Origin: DAOUMU01 sp034409055
GTDB lineage: Bacteria; Chloroflexota; Anaerolineae; 4572-78; J111
Assembly: GCA_034409055.1 (NCBI GenBank)
Contig: DAOUMU010000508.1
Span: forward strand, 1 to 64,000
Direction: 5' to 3'
Length of the DNA: 64,000 nt
Part shown: piece after piece, positions 8,002-17,278 of the stretch
How the letters are laid out: each line of letters opens with the position of its first letter
Position numbering within the stretch: position 1 is the first letter of the stretch
Notes under the pieces: model-generated
Told to the model about the DNA's origin: nothing
Seen by the model: only the letters and a program-made list of their open reading frames with translations
The model's database searches: none
Program-made: the position numbers and the translations under genes

Positions 8002-11000
8002 TCAATAGCCTCCTTGAGTGTAGCACGGCAGCGAAAAATAGAACGTCGCGCCCTGGTTCTCCTGTCCCTCGGCCCACACTCTGCCGCCATGCCGGTTAAT
8101 GATCCGGCGCACATTGGCCAGGCCAATCCCGGTGCCTTCAAATTCATCGGCCCGGTGCAGCCGTTGAAAAACGCCAAAGAGTTTATCGGCGTAGGCCATA
8201 TCAAACCCCACGCCGTTATCGCGGACAAAGAAGGTGGTCTCTTTTTGGCCCGCCTGGCAGCCGATTTCGATGTCCACTTGCGGACGCCCGCGGGTGAATT
8301 TCAAAGCATTGGAGAGGAGATTGGTCAACACCAGGCTCAGCATAGCCCGGTCGCCGGTGACGGTGGGTAGGGGAGCGATACGCCAGTTGATGGCCCGATC
8401 CTGCGTTTCCGGCGCAAGTTCCCGGATGATCTCCTGCACCAAAACACCCAGGTCAACCCCCGTTTTGAACAGTTCGTTCCGTCCCATCCGGGAGAAGGCG
8501 AGCAGGTCGTCAATCAACTGGCCCATGCGTTTGGTCGCGTCAGAGATGGTGTCCATATAGTGCCGGCTGCGGTCATCAAGGTTTGCCGCCAGCCTCTCTT
8601 GCAGCAGTTCCAGAAAGCCGTCAATGTGGCGCAGGGGCGCGCGCAGGTCGTGCGAAACCGAGTAGGCAAACGCCTCCAATTCTTTATTGGCCGCTTCCAG
8701 TTGGGCCGTGCGGTCAAGGACGCGCTGTTCCAGTTTCTGATTGAGCGTGCGGATTTCTTCTTCCGCCTGCCGGCGCTGGGTGATGTCTTTGATTACCCCA
8801 TCGTACCCCAGGAGCTTGCCGGAGGCATCCTTGAGCAGGATGGTTGTATCGCACACCCAGCGCACCGCGCCATCTTTGCGAATGAGGCGATGCTCGAGGG
8901 GGGGTATCTCTATCCCCGCCAAAACCTGTTGGATACGTTCCTGGACCGGTTCGCGGTCCTCCGGCGCGATCATATGAAACCAGAGATAGGGATCGGCGGC
9001 AAACTCCTCCGGCGTATACCCTGTTACCGTTTCACAAGCCTGGCTCTGGGTTGTTTCCACCGCGCGGCCGTCTTCAACCCGCACCGAATATTGATAATCG
9101 GTGAGGCCCTCGGTAATGCGCCGGTAGCGGTTTTCGCTTTCTTGCAGGTCACGATAGGCCAGCAAGGTACTCAGGCCGTCCGCCAGACGCCGGCCAATCT
9201 CCTGGAAAAGCCGCTCCTCCTCTGCTGTCCAGATACGGGCGTAAGAGCACTGATGGAGCCCGAATTGCCAGGGCTTGCCTACCTTGGGGTGAAGGGCCAT
9301 TGATATGCAACATTTGAAGCCAAACTGTTCCGCCACATCCGCGGGCAGCGGATAGGGGGTCCCCGGACCGAATTTCACCGGGCCATCAGCGGCCAGCAGG
9401 AGACGGAGCGTCTCCGCAACGTCCGCGTCCATCGGCATCTCAAGCCCCAGTTCCTGGGCACCGGGATATTCCGGCTTGTTGCGTTCCATTGGAACCCGCC
9501 ACGTGACCGCCTCGGGGTCACAGGGATACATCATAAACGCCCGGTCACACTCGAGGATCGAAAGCACAAGGTCAAGCACATCGCTCATCATCTGTTCAAG
9601 ATCATTTGTACCCTGCATGGCTCGGTTGATTTGATCCATATATTCAAAAAATCGAAGATGCGCCAGGCGTTCCTGTTCCGCCCGTTTGAGTTCGGTGCGG
9701 GCGCGCAGGACGGTGAGGCCGAATGCCAAATCGCCGGCCAGTTCTTCCATAAGCCGCGTTTCGTCCGGCGTAAAGGCATTGGGTTCTCTGGAATAGATAT
9801 TGAGAGCGCCGAACGTGTGGGCGTTTTCATCCTTGAGGGGCAGTGCGATGCTGGAACGATAACCGCGCTGCAAGGCGGCCTCGCGCCAGGGGGCGGCCTT
9901 GGGGTCAGTCGTAAAGTCTTGGATGCAGGCGCTCTCTCCAGTGCGGATGGCGGCGCCGGTCGGCCCGCGTCCGCGTTCCGTGTCGGCCCAGGTGATGTTG
10001 GCGGCGGCGAGATACCCCTCTTCCACCCCGGCCCAGGCAACCGGACGCACGAGTTTGGCCTCATCGTGCTCGGCATAGCCCACCCAGACCATACGGTAAC
10101 CGGCCTCGTCGCAAACGATGCAGCAGATGTCGTTAAGCAACGTCTGCTCATCCTCTGCCCGCATGAGAACCTGGTTACAGTCACTAATAGCCCGCAGTTC
10201 GCGATTCAGACGGTGCAGTGCTTCCTCTGCCAGCTTGCGTTCGGTAATGTCCTGTACTGTTCCTATTGAGCGGATGGGGTTATCGCCATCATAGAAAGTT
10301 TCACACTGCTCATGAACATATTTAATCCGCCCGTCAGAAAAAAGGAGGCGATGGTCGATGGCATAGGGGGTCTTGGTTGTAAGTGAATTAGTATAAGCAA
10401 AATTGACGGCTTCCCGGTCATCAGGATGAATTGTATCCAGAAATGCTTCATAAGTGGCGCCAAATTTATCGGGGTCAATCTCGAATATCCGAAAAATTTC
10501 ATCGGACCACGTAAGAACGTTGTTTATCAGGTTCAACTCCCAACTGCCAATATGGGCGATGCGCTGGGCTTCGTTGAGCCGGCTTTCACTCATTTGCAGT
10601 TCTTCTTCGGCCCGCTTGCGCTCGGTGATGTCTTGGAGCGCAAAGACGACGCTTTCAACTTCCCCCGCTTCATTCAAGAGTGGTGCGCCATTGATAGAAA
10701 GGAAAACACGACGCCTATCGGGCCATTCAATTGCATGTTGCACATCATAGACGGACTGCTGCGTCGTCATCACCTGTCGGAACGGGAGTTTTTCATCGGG
10801 GAAGGGATCGCTGGCGAAATCCGTGATGCGCCAAGCCAGCGCGTTGTAAGTGCGCTGAGTGATTTCGTCTTTACTCAAACCCAACACCTGCTCGGCTTGA
10901 GAATTGGCAAACGTCACTTGTCCCTCGCGATTGACCACGGTGATACCCACGGGGCTGGTGTCCATGATGTTGGCGATCAACGCGCGTTCGCGTTTCAGCG

Positions 11001-11541
11001 CCGCCTCCACGCGTCTGCGCTCCGCGATCTCTGCCTGCAATTCCTGGTTGGCCTGGGTGAGCGCCGCCGTTCGTTCCTCTACCCGCCTTTCCAGGCTCTC
11101 CTTCGCCTCCTCAAGCCGTCGGGTTAGATCGCGCAGGCGCAGGTGCGCGACGACCCGCGCCAAAACCTCCTCCTGTTGAAAGGGCTTGGTGATGTAATCC
11201 ACGCCGCCCACCTCAAAACCCCTGACCTTGTCTTCCGTCTTGGTCACGATCGTCATAAAGATGACAGGTATCTCCCGGGTCCGCTCGTCCGCTTTCAAGC
11301 GGCGGCAGGTCTCAAAGCCATCTATGCCCGGCAGCCGCACATCCAACAAAATCAGGTTGGGTTGAGCCAGCCGGGCCAGTTCAAGCCCGGTTTCGCCGGT
11401 TTGGGCGACCTTGATCTGAAAACCATAGCCGGCCAGATAATCTGTCACCGTGGCCAGGTTGGCCGGTTCATCATCCACAATCAATAGGGTGCAGGATTGA
11501 GGGTCAATGCTGCCTATAGGGTTTGTCTCAACCGTCATCAT
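8002..11541 (-). CDS. Histidine kinase, REC-PAS-PAS-GAF-GAF-PAS-HisKA-HATPase
   Basis: A 1179-residue soluble kinase. An N-terminal receiver (about 15-135, phospho-acceptor D67 in LLDVRLP) is followed by a coiled coil, two PAS domains (about 185-440), two GAF domains (about 445-800), a third PAS domain (about 805-930) and the SVSHDLRAP core with H964. The start chosen is the ATG at 11541, because AGGAG lies 7 bases upstream; a TTG at 11556 is in frame but lacks a site. The gene overlaps the end of the upstream Reg_prop kinase by 14 bases. That kinase ends in a receiver, so this pair could form one relay. The receiver closely matches the one in the gene at 15604. Confidence 0.92.
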   Translation of the reverse strand: MMTVETNPIGSIDPQSCTLLIVDDEPANLATVTDYLAGYGFQIKVAQTGETGLELARLAQPNLILLDVRLPGIDGFETCRRLKADERTREIPVIFMTIVTKTEDKVRGFEVGGVDYITKPFQQEEVLARVVAHLRLRDLTRRLEEAKESLERRVEERTAALTQANQELQAEIAERRRVEAALKRERALIANIMDTSPVGITVVNREGQVTFANSQAEQVLGLSKDEITQRTYNALAWRITDFASDPFPDEKLPFRQVMTTQQSVYDVQHAIEWPDRRRVFLSINGAPLLNEAGEVESVVFALQDITERKRAEEELQMSESRLNEAQRIAHIGSWELNLINNVLTWSDEIFRIFEIDPDKFGATYEAFLDTIHPDDREAVNFAYTNSLTTKTPYAIDHRLLFSDGRIKYVHEQCETFYDGDNPIRSIGTVQDITERKLAEEALHRLNRELRAISDCNQVLMRAEDEQTLLNDICCIVCDEAGYRMVWVGYAEHDEAKLVRPVAWAGVEEGYLAAANITWADTERGRGPTGAAIRTGESACIQDFTTDPKAAPWREAALQRGYRSSIALPLKDENAHTFGALNIYSREPNAFTPDETRLMEELAGDLAFGLTVLRARTELKRAEQERLAHLRFFEYMDQINRAMQGTNDLEQMMSDVLDLVLSILECDRAFMMYPCDPEAVTWRVPMERNKPEYPGAQELGLEMPMDADVAETLRLLLAADGPVKFGPGTPYPLPADVAEQFGFKCCISMALHPKVGKPWQFGLHQCSYARIWTAEEERLFQEIGRRLADGLSTLLAYRDLQESENRYRRITEGLTDYQYSVRVEDGRAVETTQSQACETVTGYTPEEFAADPYLWFHMIAPEDREPVQERIQQVLAGIEIPPLEHRLIRKDGAVRWVCDTTILLKDASGKLLGYDGVIKDITQRRQAEEEIRTLNQKLEQRVLDRTAQLEAANKELEAFAYSVSHDLRAPLRHIDGFLELLQERLAANLDDRSRHYMDTISDATKRMGQLIDDLLAFSRMGRNELFKTGVDLGVLVQEIIRELAPETQDRAINWRIAPLPTVTGDRAMLSLVLTNLLSNALKFTRGRPQVDIEIGCQAGQKETTFFVRDNGVGFDMAYADKLFGVFQRLHRADEFEGTGIGLANVRRIINRHGGRVWAEGQENQGATFYFSLPCYTQGGY

Positions 11542-14500
11542 CTTGCTTCTCCTCAAGGAATTGCTTTACAAAAGCCTTGATCTGTTCGATTTCAAAACCT
11601 TTGGCCAATGCTTGCAGTTTGCGCGCAAAGGGGATATAGGCGGCGTCCATCTCTTCGAGGCGCAGCGCCTGTTGCTGAATTTCCAAAATCTCTCCCTGCC
11701 GGGCCAGTTCATACAACGCGGTCAACGTCTCCGGGGGCGGGGGGAGTAAAGGCGCTGCGCCGGCGGCAGGCTCTTTCGGTTCAGCATACACCCAGGTGAG
11801 TTTGAGGCGCGTTTCCAGCAAATCCAACAGTTTGTCCATGTTGACCGGCTTGGGCAGAAAGGCATCACAACCGGCCACCCGGCTCTTTTCTGCATCCGCC
11901 TCAAGCACGCTGGCCGAGACGGCAATGATGAATACGCCCTCAAACGCCGGCTGCTGTCGAATCTCCTTGACTGCCTCAAAGCCGGTCTTGACCGGCATCA
12001 CCAGGTCCATCAAGATCACGTCGGGCCGCCACGCTTGCGCTGTTGCCACCGCCTGTTGTCCATCCTCGGCGGTATGCACTTCAAAGCCCAGGGGAGCCAG
12101 CATGTCGGCCAGCAGCATGCGGTTGTACGCTTTGTCGTCGACCACCAGCACGCGCCGCCGTGACCCCTCGTAACCAACGATTTCACGGGCAGCGGGAGGC
12201 CGCTCCGGCTCGATAGGCTCTGTTACCGGCAGGGCCACCTCAAACCAAAAGGTGCTGCCGTGTCCTGGCTCACTTTTAACTTGCAACTGGCTGCCCATCA
12301 GTTGCATAATCTGCCGGCTGATGGCCAGGCCCAGCCCGGTGCCTTCCGCCTGCCGGTCGGCCTCGCTCACCTGTTCAAAGGGTTGAAAGATGCGCTCCAA
12401 TTGGTCGGCGGCAATGCCGGGGCCGGTGTCTTCCACCTCAAAACGGAGTAAGGATTCAGTGGGTTGCTCGCTTCCCTTACTTTCTCCTCCTTCGTACTTC
12501 ATACTTTCTACCCGCAGGGCCACGTGACCAGCGTCGGTAAACTTGACCGCATTGCCCAGCAGGTTGAGCAACACCTGGCGCAGGCGCTTTTCGTCGGCCA
12601 GCACAGCAGCGGGCAAGGGGGAGAGCGCTTCATAGGTCAGGGTGAGGTCTTTGGCTTCGGCCCGGGCGCGGATGATGCCAATAATCTCGCGCAGAAACGT
12701 GGACAGATGGATGGGGGCGGGATTGAGTTCCAGGTTGCCGGCCTCGATTTTAGCCAGGTCGAGCACGTCGTTAATCAGGGTGAGCAGGTGCTCGCCGCTG
12801 TGCTGGATAATGTCCAGACCGTCGACCAGGGGGCCGGTGTAGCCGCTGCGCCGCTTGAGGATGTCGGCATAGCCCAAGATGGCGTTGAGCGGGGTGCGCA
12901 GTTCGTGGCTCATGTTGGCCAGGAAGGCGCTTTTGGCCTGGTTGGCGACCTCGGCTTTTTCTTTGGCGATTTGCAGTTCGTGGGTTCGTTCGGCGACTTG
13001 CAGCTCAAGTTCCTCGGTTCGCCGGCGCAGGCTCCTCACGCGATAACTATACCCGGCGGCGAGCAGGCCCACTACCGCCAGTCCGGCCAGGCTTCTGAAC
13101 CACCACGTTTGCCACCAGGGCGGCGTGATCGTAATACTAAGTGAAACCCCCTCTTCGTTCCAGATTCCGTCATTATTGGAGGCTTTCACGCGAAAAGTAT
13201 AGTCGCCGGGGTCAAGATTGGTGTAGGTGGCAAAACGACGCTTGGCGTCCGTGTACTGCCACTCTTGATCGAACCCTTCCAGCTTATAAGCATAGCGGTT
13301 TTTCTGCGGGACGGTGTAGTTCAGCGCCGCGAACTGAAAGCGAAAGACCGATTGGTCGTAGCGGAGGGTGATGCCTGGCGCGACATTGATGGCTTGTTGG
13401 AGCGGCGATTCCTTGCCTCCGATTTCAACCGGTTTGTTGAACAGGTCAAAATCGGTGAGCACCACCGGCGGCGGGGTTGGATTATCTACCAGCCTGTCGG
13501 GATAGAAGGCATTGAACCCGTTGACGCCGCCAAAAAACAGTTGCCCATCGGTTGCTTTGGCGCGGGAGGCGATGGAGAATTCGTTGCTTTGGAGTCCATC
13601 GAGCACATTATAGTTGCGGAAGGTTTCAGTCTTAGGATCGAACCTGGAGAGGCCAGCCACCGTACTGAGCCACACGTAGCCCTGCGCGTCTCCCAGGACC
13701 CCCACCACAGAATTGCTCGCCAGGCCATCCTTTTCGGTATAGTGATGGGTAAACGCGCTGGCTGCCGGATCGAAACGGAACAGCCCGGTGGGCGAGGCGA
13801 CCCACATCACCGCACCGTCGAAATAGATATCCTGCGTCCAGTTCACGGCCTGGCTGCCCGGTTGGGTCGGGTCCAGGAGATAGGTGGTAAACTGCTGCGT
13901 CTTCGTATCAAACCGGACCAGCCCCATAGAAGCGGTGACGATCCAGAGCATACCACGTTGATCGAGCAGCACGGGAAACACGTAAGCATCCAGGAGGCCG
14001 GCGGGGTTCACCGGATCCGGGGGGAAATGGGTAAAGTGCTGCCCGTCAAAATAATCGATCCCCTTCCCGTGTACCCCAATCCACAGCCCCCCCTTGGCGT
14101 CTGGAACGATATTGGAGATATTGTCAATCGCCAAGCTGTCGGGATTCTGCGGATCATGGCGAAAATGGGTGAAGCGCTCCCCATCAAGGCGGCTCAGGCC
14201 GCCGCCGTAAGTTCCCGTCCACACCGCCCCATGGGCATCCTGGGCCACCATCCGCTGTGGGCCGGTGTTGAGGCTGCCGGGATCATGGGGGTCGTTGACG
14301 TAGTGGGTGAAGGTCTGCCCATCAAAACGATCCAGGCTGCCTTCCGTGCCGATCCACAGCTCGCCCGCGGAACCGATAAAGAGCGACGTGGCGGCCTTGT
14401 CGCCCAGGCTGTTGGGATTTTGGGGATTGTGGCGATAGGTGGTGAATTTGGCCGCCTCACCCGCCAACCGATCGGCCCCGGTAGATCGTGTGCCAATCCA

Positions 14501-15601
14501 CAGTGCGCCGGAGGCATCCTCGTAGAACCCGCTACCATTGATGACATTGCTGCTCAGGCTGTCGGGATTATTAGGGTCATTCAGATATCGGGTAAATGTC
14601 CCGCGCTCGCGATCCATCAGATTCAAGCCATTGTTGGTTGTCACCCAGAAGCGGCCCGCCTGGTCTTCATACGTCTGCACCACAAAATCATCGCTCAGGC
14701 TGGCAGGATTCTGGGGGTCATGGAGATATCGAATAAACGTGTGAGTGTGGGGATCAAAGCGATTCAATCCGCCCTCCGTGGAAAGCCACAGGCTGCCGGT
14801 CCGATCCTGAAAGATGTGCCCCACGGTATTGTGGCTCAGACTGGCAGGATCATTGGGATCGTTGGCATACCGGGTAAAGCGGCCGGTTGAGCGATCAAGC
14901 ACGCTCACGCCCTCACCCAGTGTGCCTACCCAGAGCAAGCCGGTTGTTTTGTCCGGACTGATGGACAAAACAGAGGCCTCACCGAAACTGGTGGGGTCAT
15001 TCGGATCAGACCTGTAGGTGAAAAACGTGCCGCTGGCCCGATCGAAACGACTCAGCCCGCCGCCAAGGGTCCCCACCCACAGCATGCCGGATTCGTCCTC
15101 ATAAAAGGCCTTAACATTATCATGAGGCAAGCTGGCGGGATCATCCGCATCATGCCAATAGTGAACAAAGGAATCCGTTTCCCGATCATACCGGTCTACG
15201 CCCCCGCCAGCTGTTCCCACCCATAAGTCACCGCTGCGATCAACGTGGAGCGCCCAGACAGCATTGGTGCTGAGGCTGCGTTCATCCTGGGGGTCGTGCT
15301 TGTAGACCTTAAAGGTGTACCCATCGTAGCGATTCAGCCCGCCCAGCCACGTGCCAAACCACATGAATCCTTGCTGATCCTGGACGATTGTCCGTACGTC
15401 AGAGTGCGAGAGGCCATCGGCAATGGAGAGATGGGTGAACTTGAGGTTTTGCCTGGCGGGCAGCGGTGGAACCGCCTCCCCATCACTGCCCTGGGACTGA
15501 ACAGGCGGCGGCGTGGAGCAAAGGAACACCAGCGCCAGGAGCACTGGGGCAATGATGATGTTCAAATATGTCTGCCAGAAAATTTGTTTAAGTGTGACCA
15601 T
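11528..15601 (-). CDS. Reg_prop sensor hybrid histidine kinase
   Basis: A 1357-residue membrane kinase. After an N-terminal membrane segment (about 12-30) come about 14 Reg_prop repeats of the type LWVGTxGGGLxRFD (about 50-720), expected to fold as two seven-bladed propellers outside the cell. A Y_Y_Y domain follows (YKLEGFDQEWQYTD), then a transmembrane helix near 835-855, the kinase core NMSHELRTPLNAILGYADI with H899, the ATPase and a receiver with D1199. A helical tail of about 80 residues closes the protein. The layout matches hybrid two-component sensors of polysaccharide use but lacks the AraC-type DNA-binding end, so output must pass to another protein. A GGAGG site precedes the ATG. 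Kinase, receiver and tail closely match the gene at 17279. Confidence 0.94.
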   Translation of the reverse strand: MVTLKQIFWQTYLNIIIAPVLLALVFLCSTPPPVQSQGSDGEAVPPLPARQNLKFTHLSIADGLSHSDVRTIVQDQQGFMWFGTWLGGLNRYDGYTFKVYKHDPQDERSLSTNAVWALHVDRSGDLWVGTAGGGVDRYDRETDSFVHYWHDADDPASLPHDNVKAFYEDESGMLWVGTLGGGLSRFDRASGTFFTYRSDPNDPTSFGEASVLSISPDKTTGLLWVGTLGEGVSVLDRSTGRFTRYANDPNDPASLSHNTVGHIFQDRTGSLWLSTEGGLNRFDPHTHTFIRYLHDPQNPASLSDDFVVQTYEDQAGRFWVTTNNGLNLMDRERGTFTRYLNDPNNPDSLSSNVINGSGFYEDASGALWIGTRSTGADRLAGEAAKFTTYRHNPQNPNSLGDKAATSLFIGSAGELWIGTEGSLDRFDGQTFTHYVNDPHDPGSLNTGPQRMVAQDAHGAVWTGTYGGGLSRLDGERFTHFRHDPQNPDSLAIDNISNIVPDAKGGLWIGVHGKGIDYFDGQHFTHFPPDPVNPAGLLDAYVFPVLLDQRGMLWIVTASMGLVRFDTKTQQFTTYLLDPTQPGSQAVNWTQDIYFDGAVMWVASPTGLFRFDPAASAFTHHYTEKDGLASNSVVGVLGDAQGYVWLSTVAGLSRFDPKTETFRNYNVLDGLQSNEFSIASRAKATDGQLFFGGVNGFNAFYPDRLVDNPTPPPVVLTDFDLFNKPVEIGGKESPLQQAINVAPGITLRYDQSVFRFQFAALNYTVPQKNRYAYKLEGFDQEWQYTDAKRRFATYTNLDPGDYTFRVKASNNDGIWNEEGVSLSITITPPWWQTWWFRSLAGLAVVGLLAAGYSYRVRSLRRRTEELELQVAERTHELQIAKEKAEVANQAKSAFLANMSHELRTPLNAILGYADILKRRSGYTGPLVDGLDIIQHSGEHLLTLINDVLDLAKIEAGNLELNPAPIHLSTFLREIIGIIRARAEAKDLTLTYEALSPLPAAVLADEKRLRQVLLNLLGNAVKFTDAGHVALRVESMKYEGGESKGSEQPTESLLRFEVEDTGPGIAADQLERIFQPFEQVSEADRQAEGTGLGLAISRQIMQLMGSQLQVKSEPGHGSTFWFEVALPVTEPIEPERPPAAREIVGYEGSRRRVLVVDDKAYNRMLLADMLAPLGFEVHTAEDGQQAVATAQAWRPDVILMDLVMPVKTGFEAVKEIRQQPAFEGVFIIAVSASVLEADAEKSRVAGCDAFLPKPVNMDKLLDLLETRLKLTWVYAEPKEPAAGAAPLLPPPPETLTALYELARQGEILEIQQQALRLEEMDAAYIPFARKLQALAKGFEIEQIKAFVKQFLEEKQDDDG

Positions 15602-15603
15602 AG

Positions 15604-17277
15604 TTATCCTCCTTGAATAGTCTGGGGCAATGAAAAGTAAAAGGTGGCTCCTTGGTTAACCTGTCCTTCGGCCCACACTCTGCCGCCGTGCCGGGTGATG
15701 ATCCGGCGCACATTGGCCAGACCAATGCCGGTGCCTTCAAATTCGTCGGCGTGGTGCAGGCGTTGAAAAACGCCAAAGAGTTTATCGGCGTAGGCCATAT
15801 CAAAGCCTACCCCGTTGTCGCGGATAAAGACGACAGTCTCTTTTTCGCCCGCCTGGCAGCCGATTTCGATGTCCACTTGCGGACGCCCTTGCGTGAATTT
15901 GAGGGCATTCGAGATGAGATTGACCAGCGCAATATGCAACATAGACCGGTCGCCGGTGACGGTGGGCAGGTCGGCAATGCGCCAGCGGATGGTTCGGCCT
16001 TGTATTTCCGGCTCAAATTCCCGGATGATCTCCTGTACCAGAGCGTCCAGGTCAACCGGTCTTTTGGACAGTTCATAACGCCCCATCCGAGAGAAAGAAA
16101 GCAGGTCGTCAATCAACGCGCCCATCCGCCTGGCCGAGTCGGCGATGCTGGTCATATAGTGCTGGCTGTGTTCGTCGAGCACCCCGACTATTCTCCTTTG
16201 CAGCAGTTCCAAAAAACCGTCAATGTGGCGCAGGGGCGCGCGCAGGTCGTGCGAGATCGAGTAGGCGAACGCCTCTAATTCTTTATTCGTCGCCTCCAGT
16301 TGGGCCGTGCGGTCAAGGACGCGCTGTTCGAGTTCCTGGTTGAGCCGGCGGATTTCTTCTTCCGCCTGCTTGCGCTCGGTGATGTCCATAAGAGTACCGA
16401 CGACCTTGATAATCCGCCCATCTTCACGCACGGCGGCAGCGGTGGTTCGAATCCATTTCCGACAGCCATCGGCGGAGGTAAAGGGGAACTCTAGATCATA
16501 GCCGTCCCCCTGTTGCGCGCAGCGCTGAAACGCCGCGGAAATGATGGGACGATCGTTTGGATCATAACAGGTCAGGCTGCGGTCAATATAGTCGGATGTC
16601 CCCGGTACGGAAGCCTGTGGCTCGAAGCCATGAATGCGGTAGGTTTCTTCGGTCCAGAAGGTGGTCTGGCGTTCGACATCCCAGTCCCACCCGCCGATTT
16701 TGGCCAGCCGCTGCGTTGCATTCAGCAGCGTTTCACTTCGCCGCAGCGCCTCCTCCGCGCGCTTGCGTTCGGCAAGCTCGATTTCCAACTGCGCATTGGC
16801 GGCGCGTAATTCGGTGGTGCGCGCCGCGACTTGTTGCTCCAGGCCGGCATTCACCGCCTGCAATTCCTGTCGCAGTTGGGAGAGCGTCAGATGCGTGGTG
16901 ACGCGGGCCAGCACCTCTTCGCGCTGAAAGGGCTTGGTGATGTAATCCACGCCGCCCACCTCAAAGCCTTTGACCTTGTCCTCTACGCGGGTCATAATCG
17001 TCATAAAGATGACAGGTATCTCCCGGGTTCGTTCATCCGCTTTCAAGCGGCGGCAGGTCTCAAAGCCATCTATGCCCGGCAACCGCACGTCCAACAAGAT
17101 CAGGTCGGGCCGATCTTGTTGAGCCAGACTCAACCCCGCTTCACCCTCCCGGGCGACCATTATTTGAAAACCGTGACCCGCCAAATAGTCTGTCACCACC
17201 GACAGATTAGCCGGGTTGTCGTCTACGACCAAGATGGTGTGGTTTTGGGCGTCAACAGAATCCCCCGTTTTTTTCAT
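15604..17277 (-). CDS. Histidine kinase, REC-PAS-HisKA-HATPase
   Basis: A 557-residue soluble kinase. The N-terminal receiver (phospho-acceptor in LILLDVRLPGIDGFETCRR) is almost the same as that of the gene at 8002. A coiled coil, one PAS domain (about 175-290, WDWDVERQTTFWTEETYRIHGF) and the SISHDLRAP core with H343 follow. The start is the ATG at 17277, with AGGAGG directly upstream and one base after the stop of the gene at 17279; a longer frame to 17364 would run through that upstream gene. It begins 2 bases upstream of the Reg_prop kinase. The pairing 17279 plus 15604 mirrors 11528 plus 8002. Confidence 0.92.
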   Translation of the reverse strand: MKKTGDSVDAQNHTILVVDDNPANLSVVTDYLAGHGFQIMVAREGEAGLSLAQQDRPDLILLDVRLPGIDGFETCRRLKADERTREIPVIFMTIMTRVEDKVKGFEVGGVDYITKPFQREEVLARVTTHLTLSQLRQELQAVNAGLEQQVAARTTELRAANAQLEIELAERKRAEEALRRSETLLNATQRLAKIGGWDWDVERQTTFWTEETYRIHGFEPQASVPGTSDYIDRSLTCYDPNDRPIISAAFQRCAQQGDGYDLEFPFTSADGCRKWIRTTAAAVREDGRIIKVVGTLMDITERKQAEEEIRRLNQELEQRVLDRTAQLEATNKELEAFAYSISHDLRAPLRHIDGFLELLQRRIVGVLDEHSQHYMTSIADSARRMGALIDDLLSFSRMGRYELSKRPVDLDALVQEIIREFEPEIQGRTIRWRIADLPTVTGDRSMLHIALVNLISNALKFTQGRPQVDIEIGCQAGEKETVVFIRDNGVGFDMAYADKLFGVFQRLHHADEFEGTGIGLANVRRIITRHGGRVWAEGQVNQGATFYFSLPQTIQGG

Positions 17278-17278
17278 G

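Noticed and set aside
5848..11127. Several plus-strand open frames of 200-290 codons opposite the kinases (for example 5848-6585, 6909-7787, 8560-9303, 10426-11127)
   Set aside because: They recur at equivalent places in the paralogous kinases, have no supporting signals and are explained by the antisense of conserved kinase codons.
13265..14890. Long plus-strand open frame (541 codons) opposite the Reg_prop kinase
   Set aside because: It mirrors the repeating propeller codons of the real gene, has no ribosome site or known domain, and shows repeated pseudo-motifs caused by the antisense of Reg_prop repeats.
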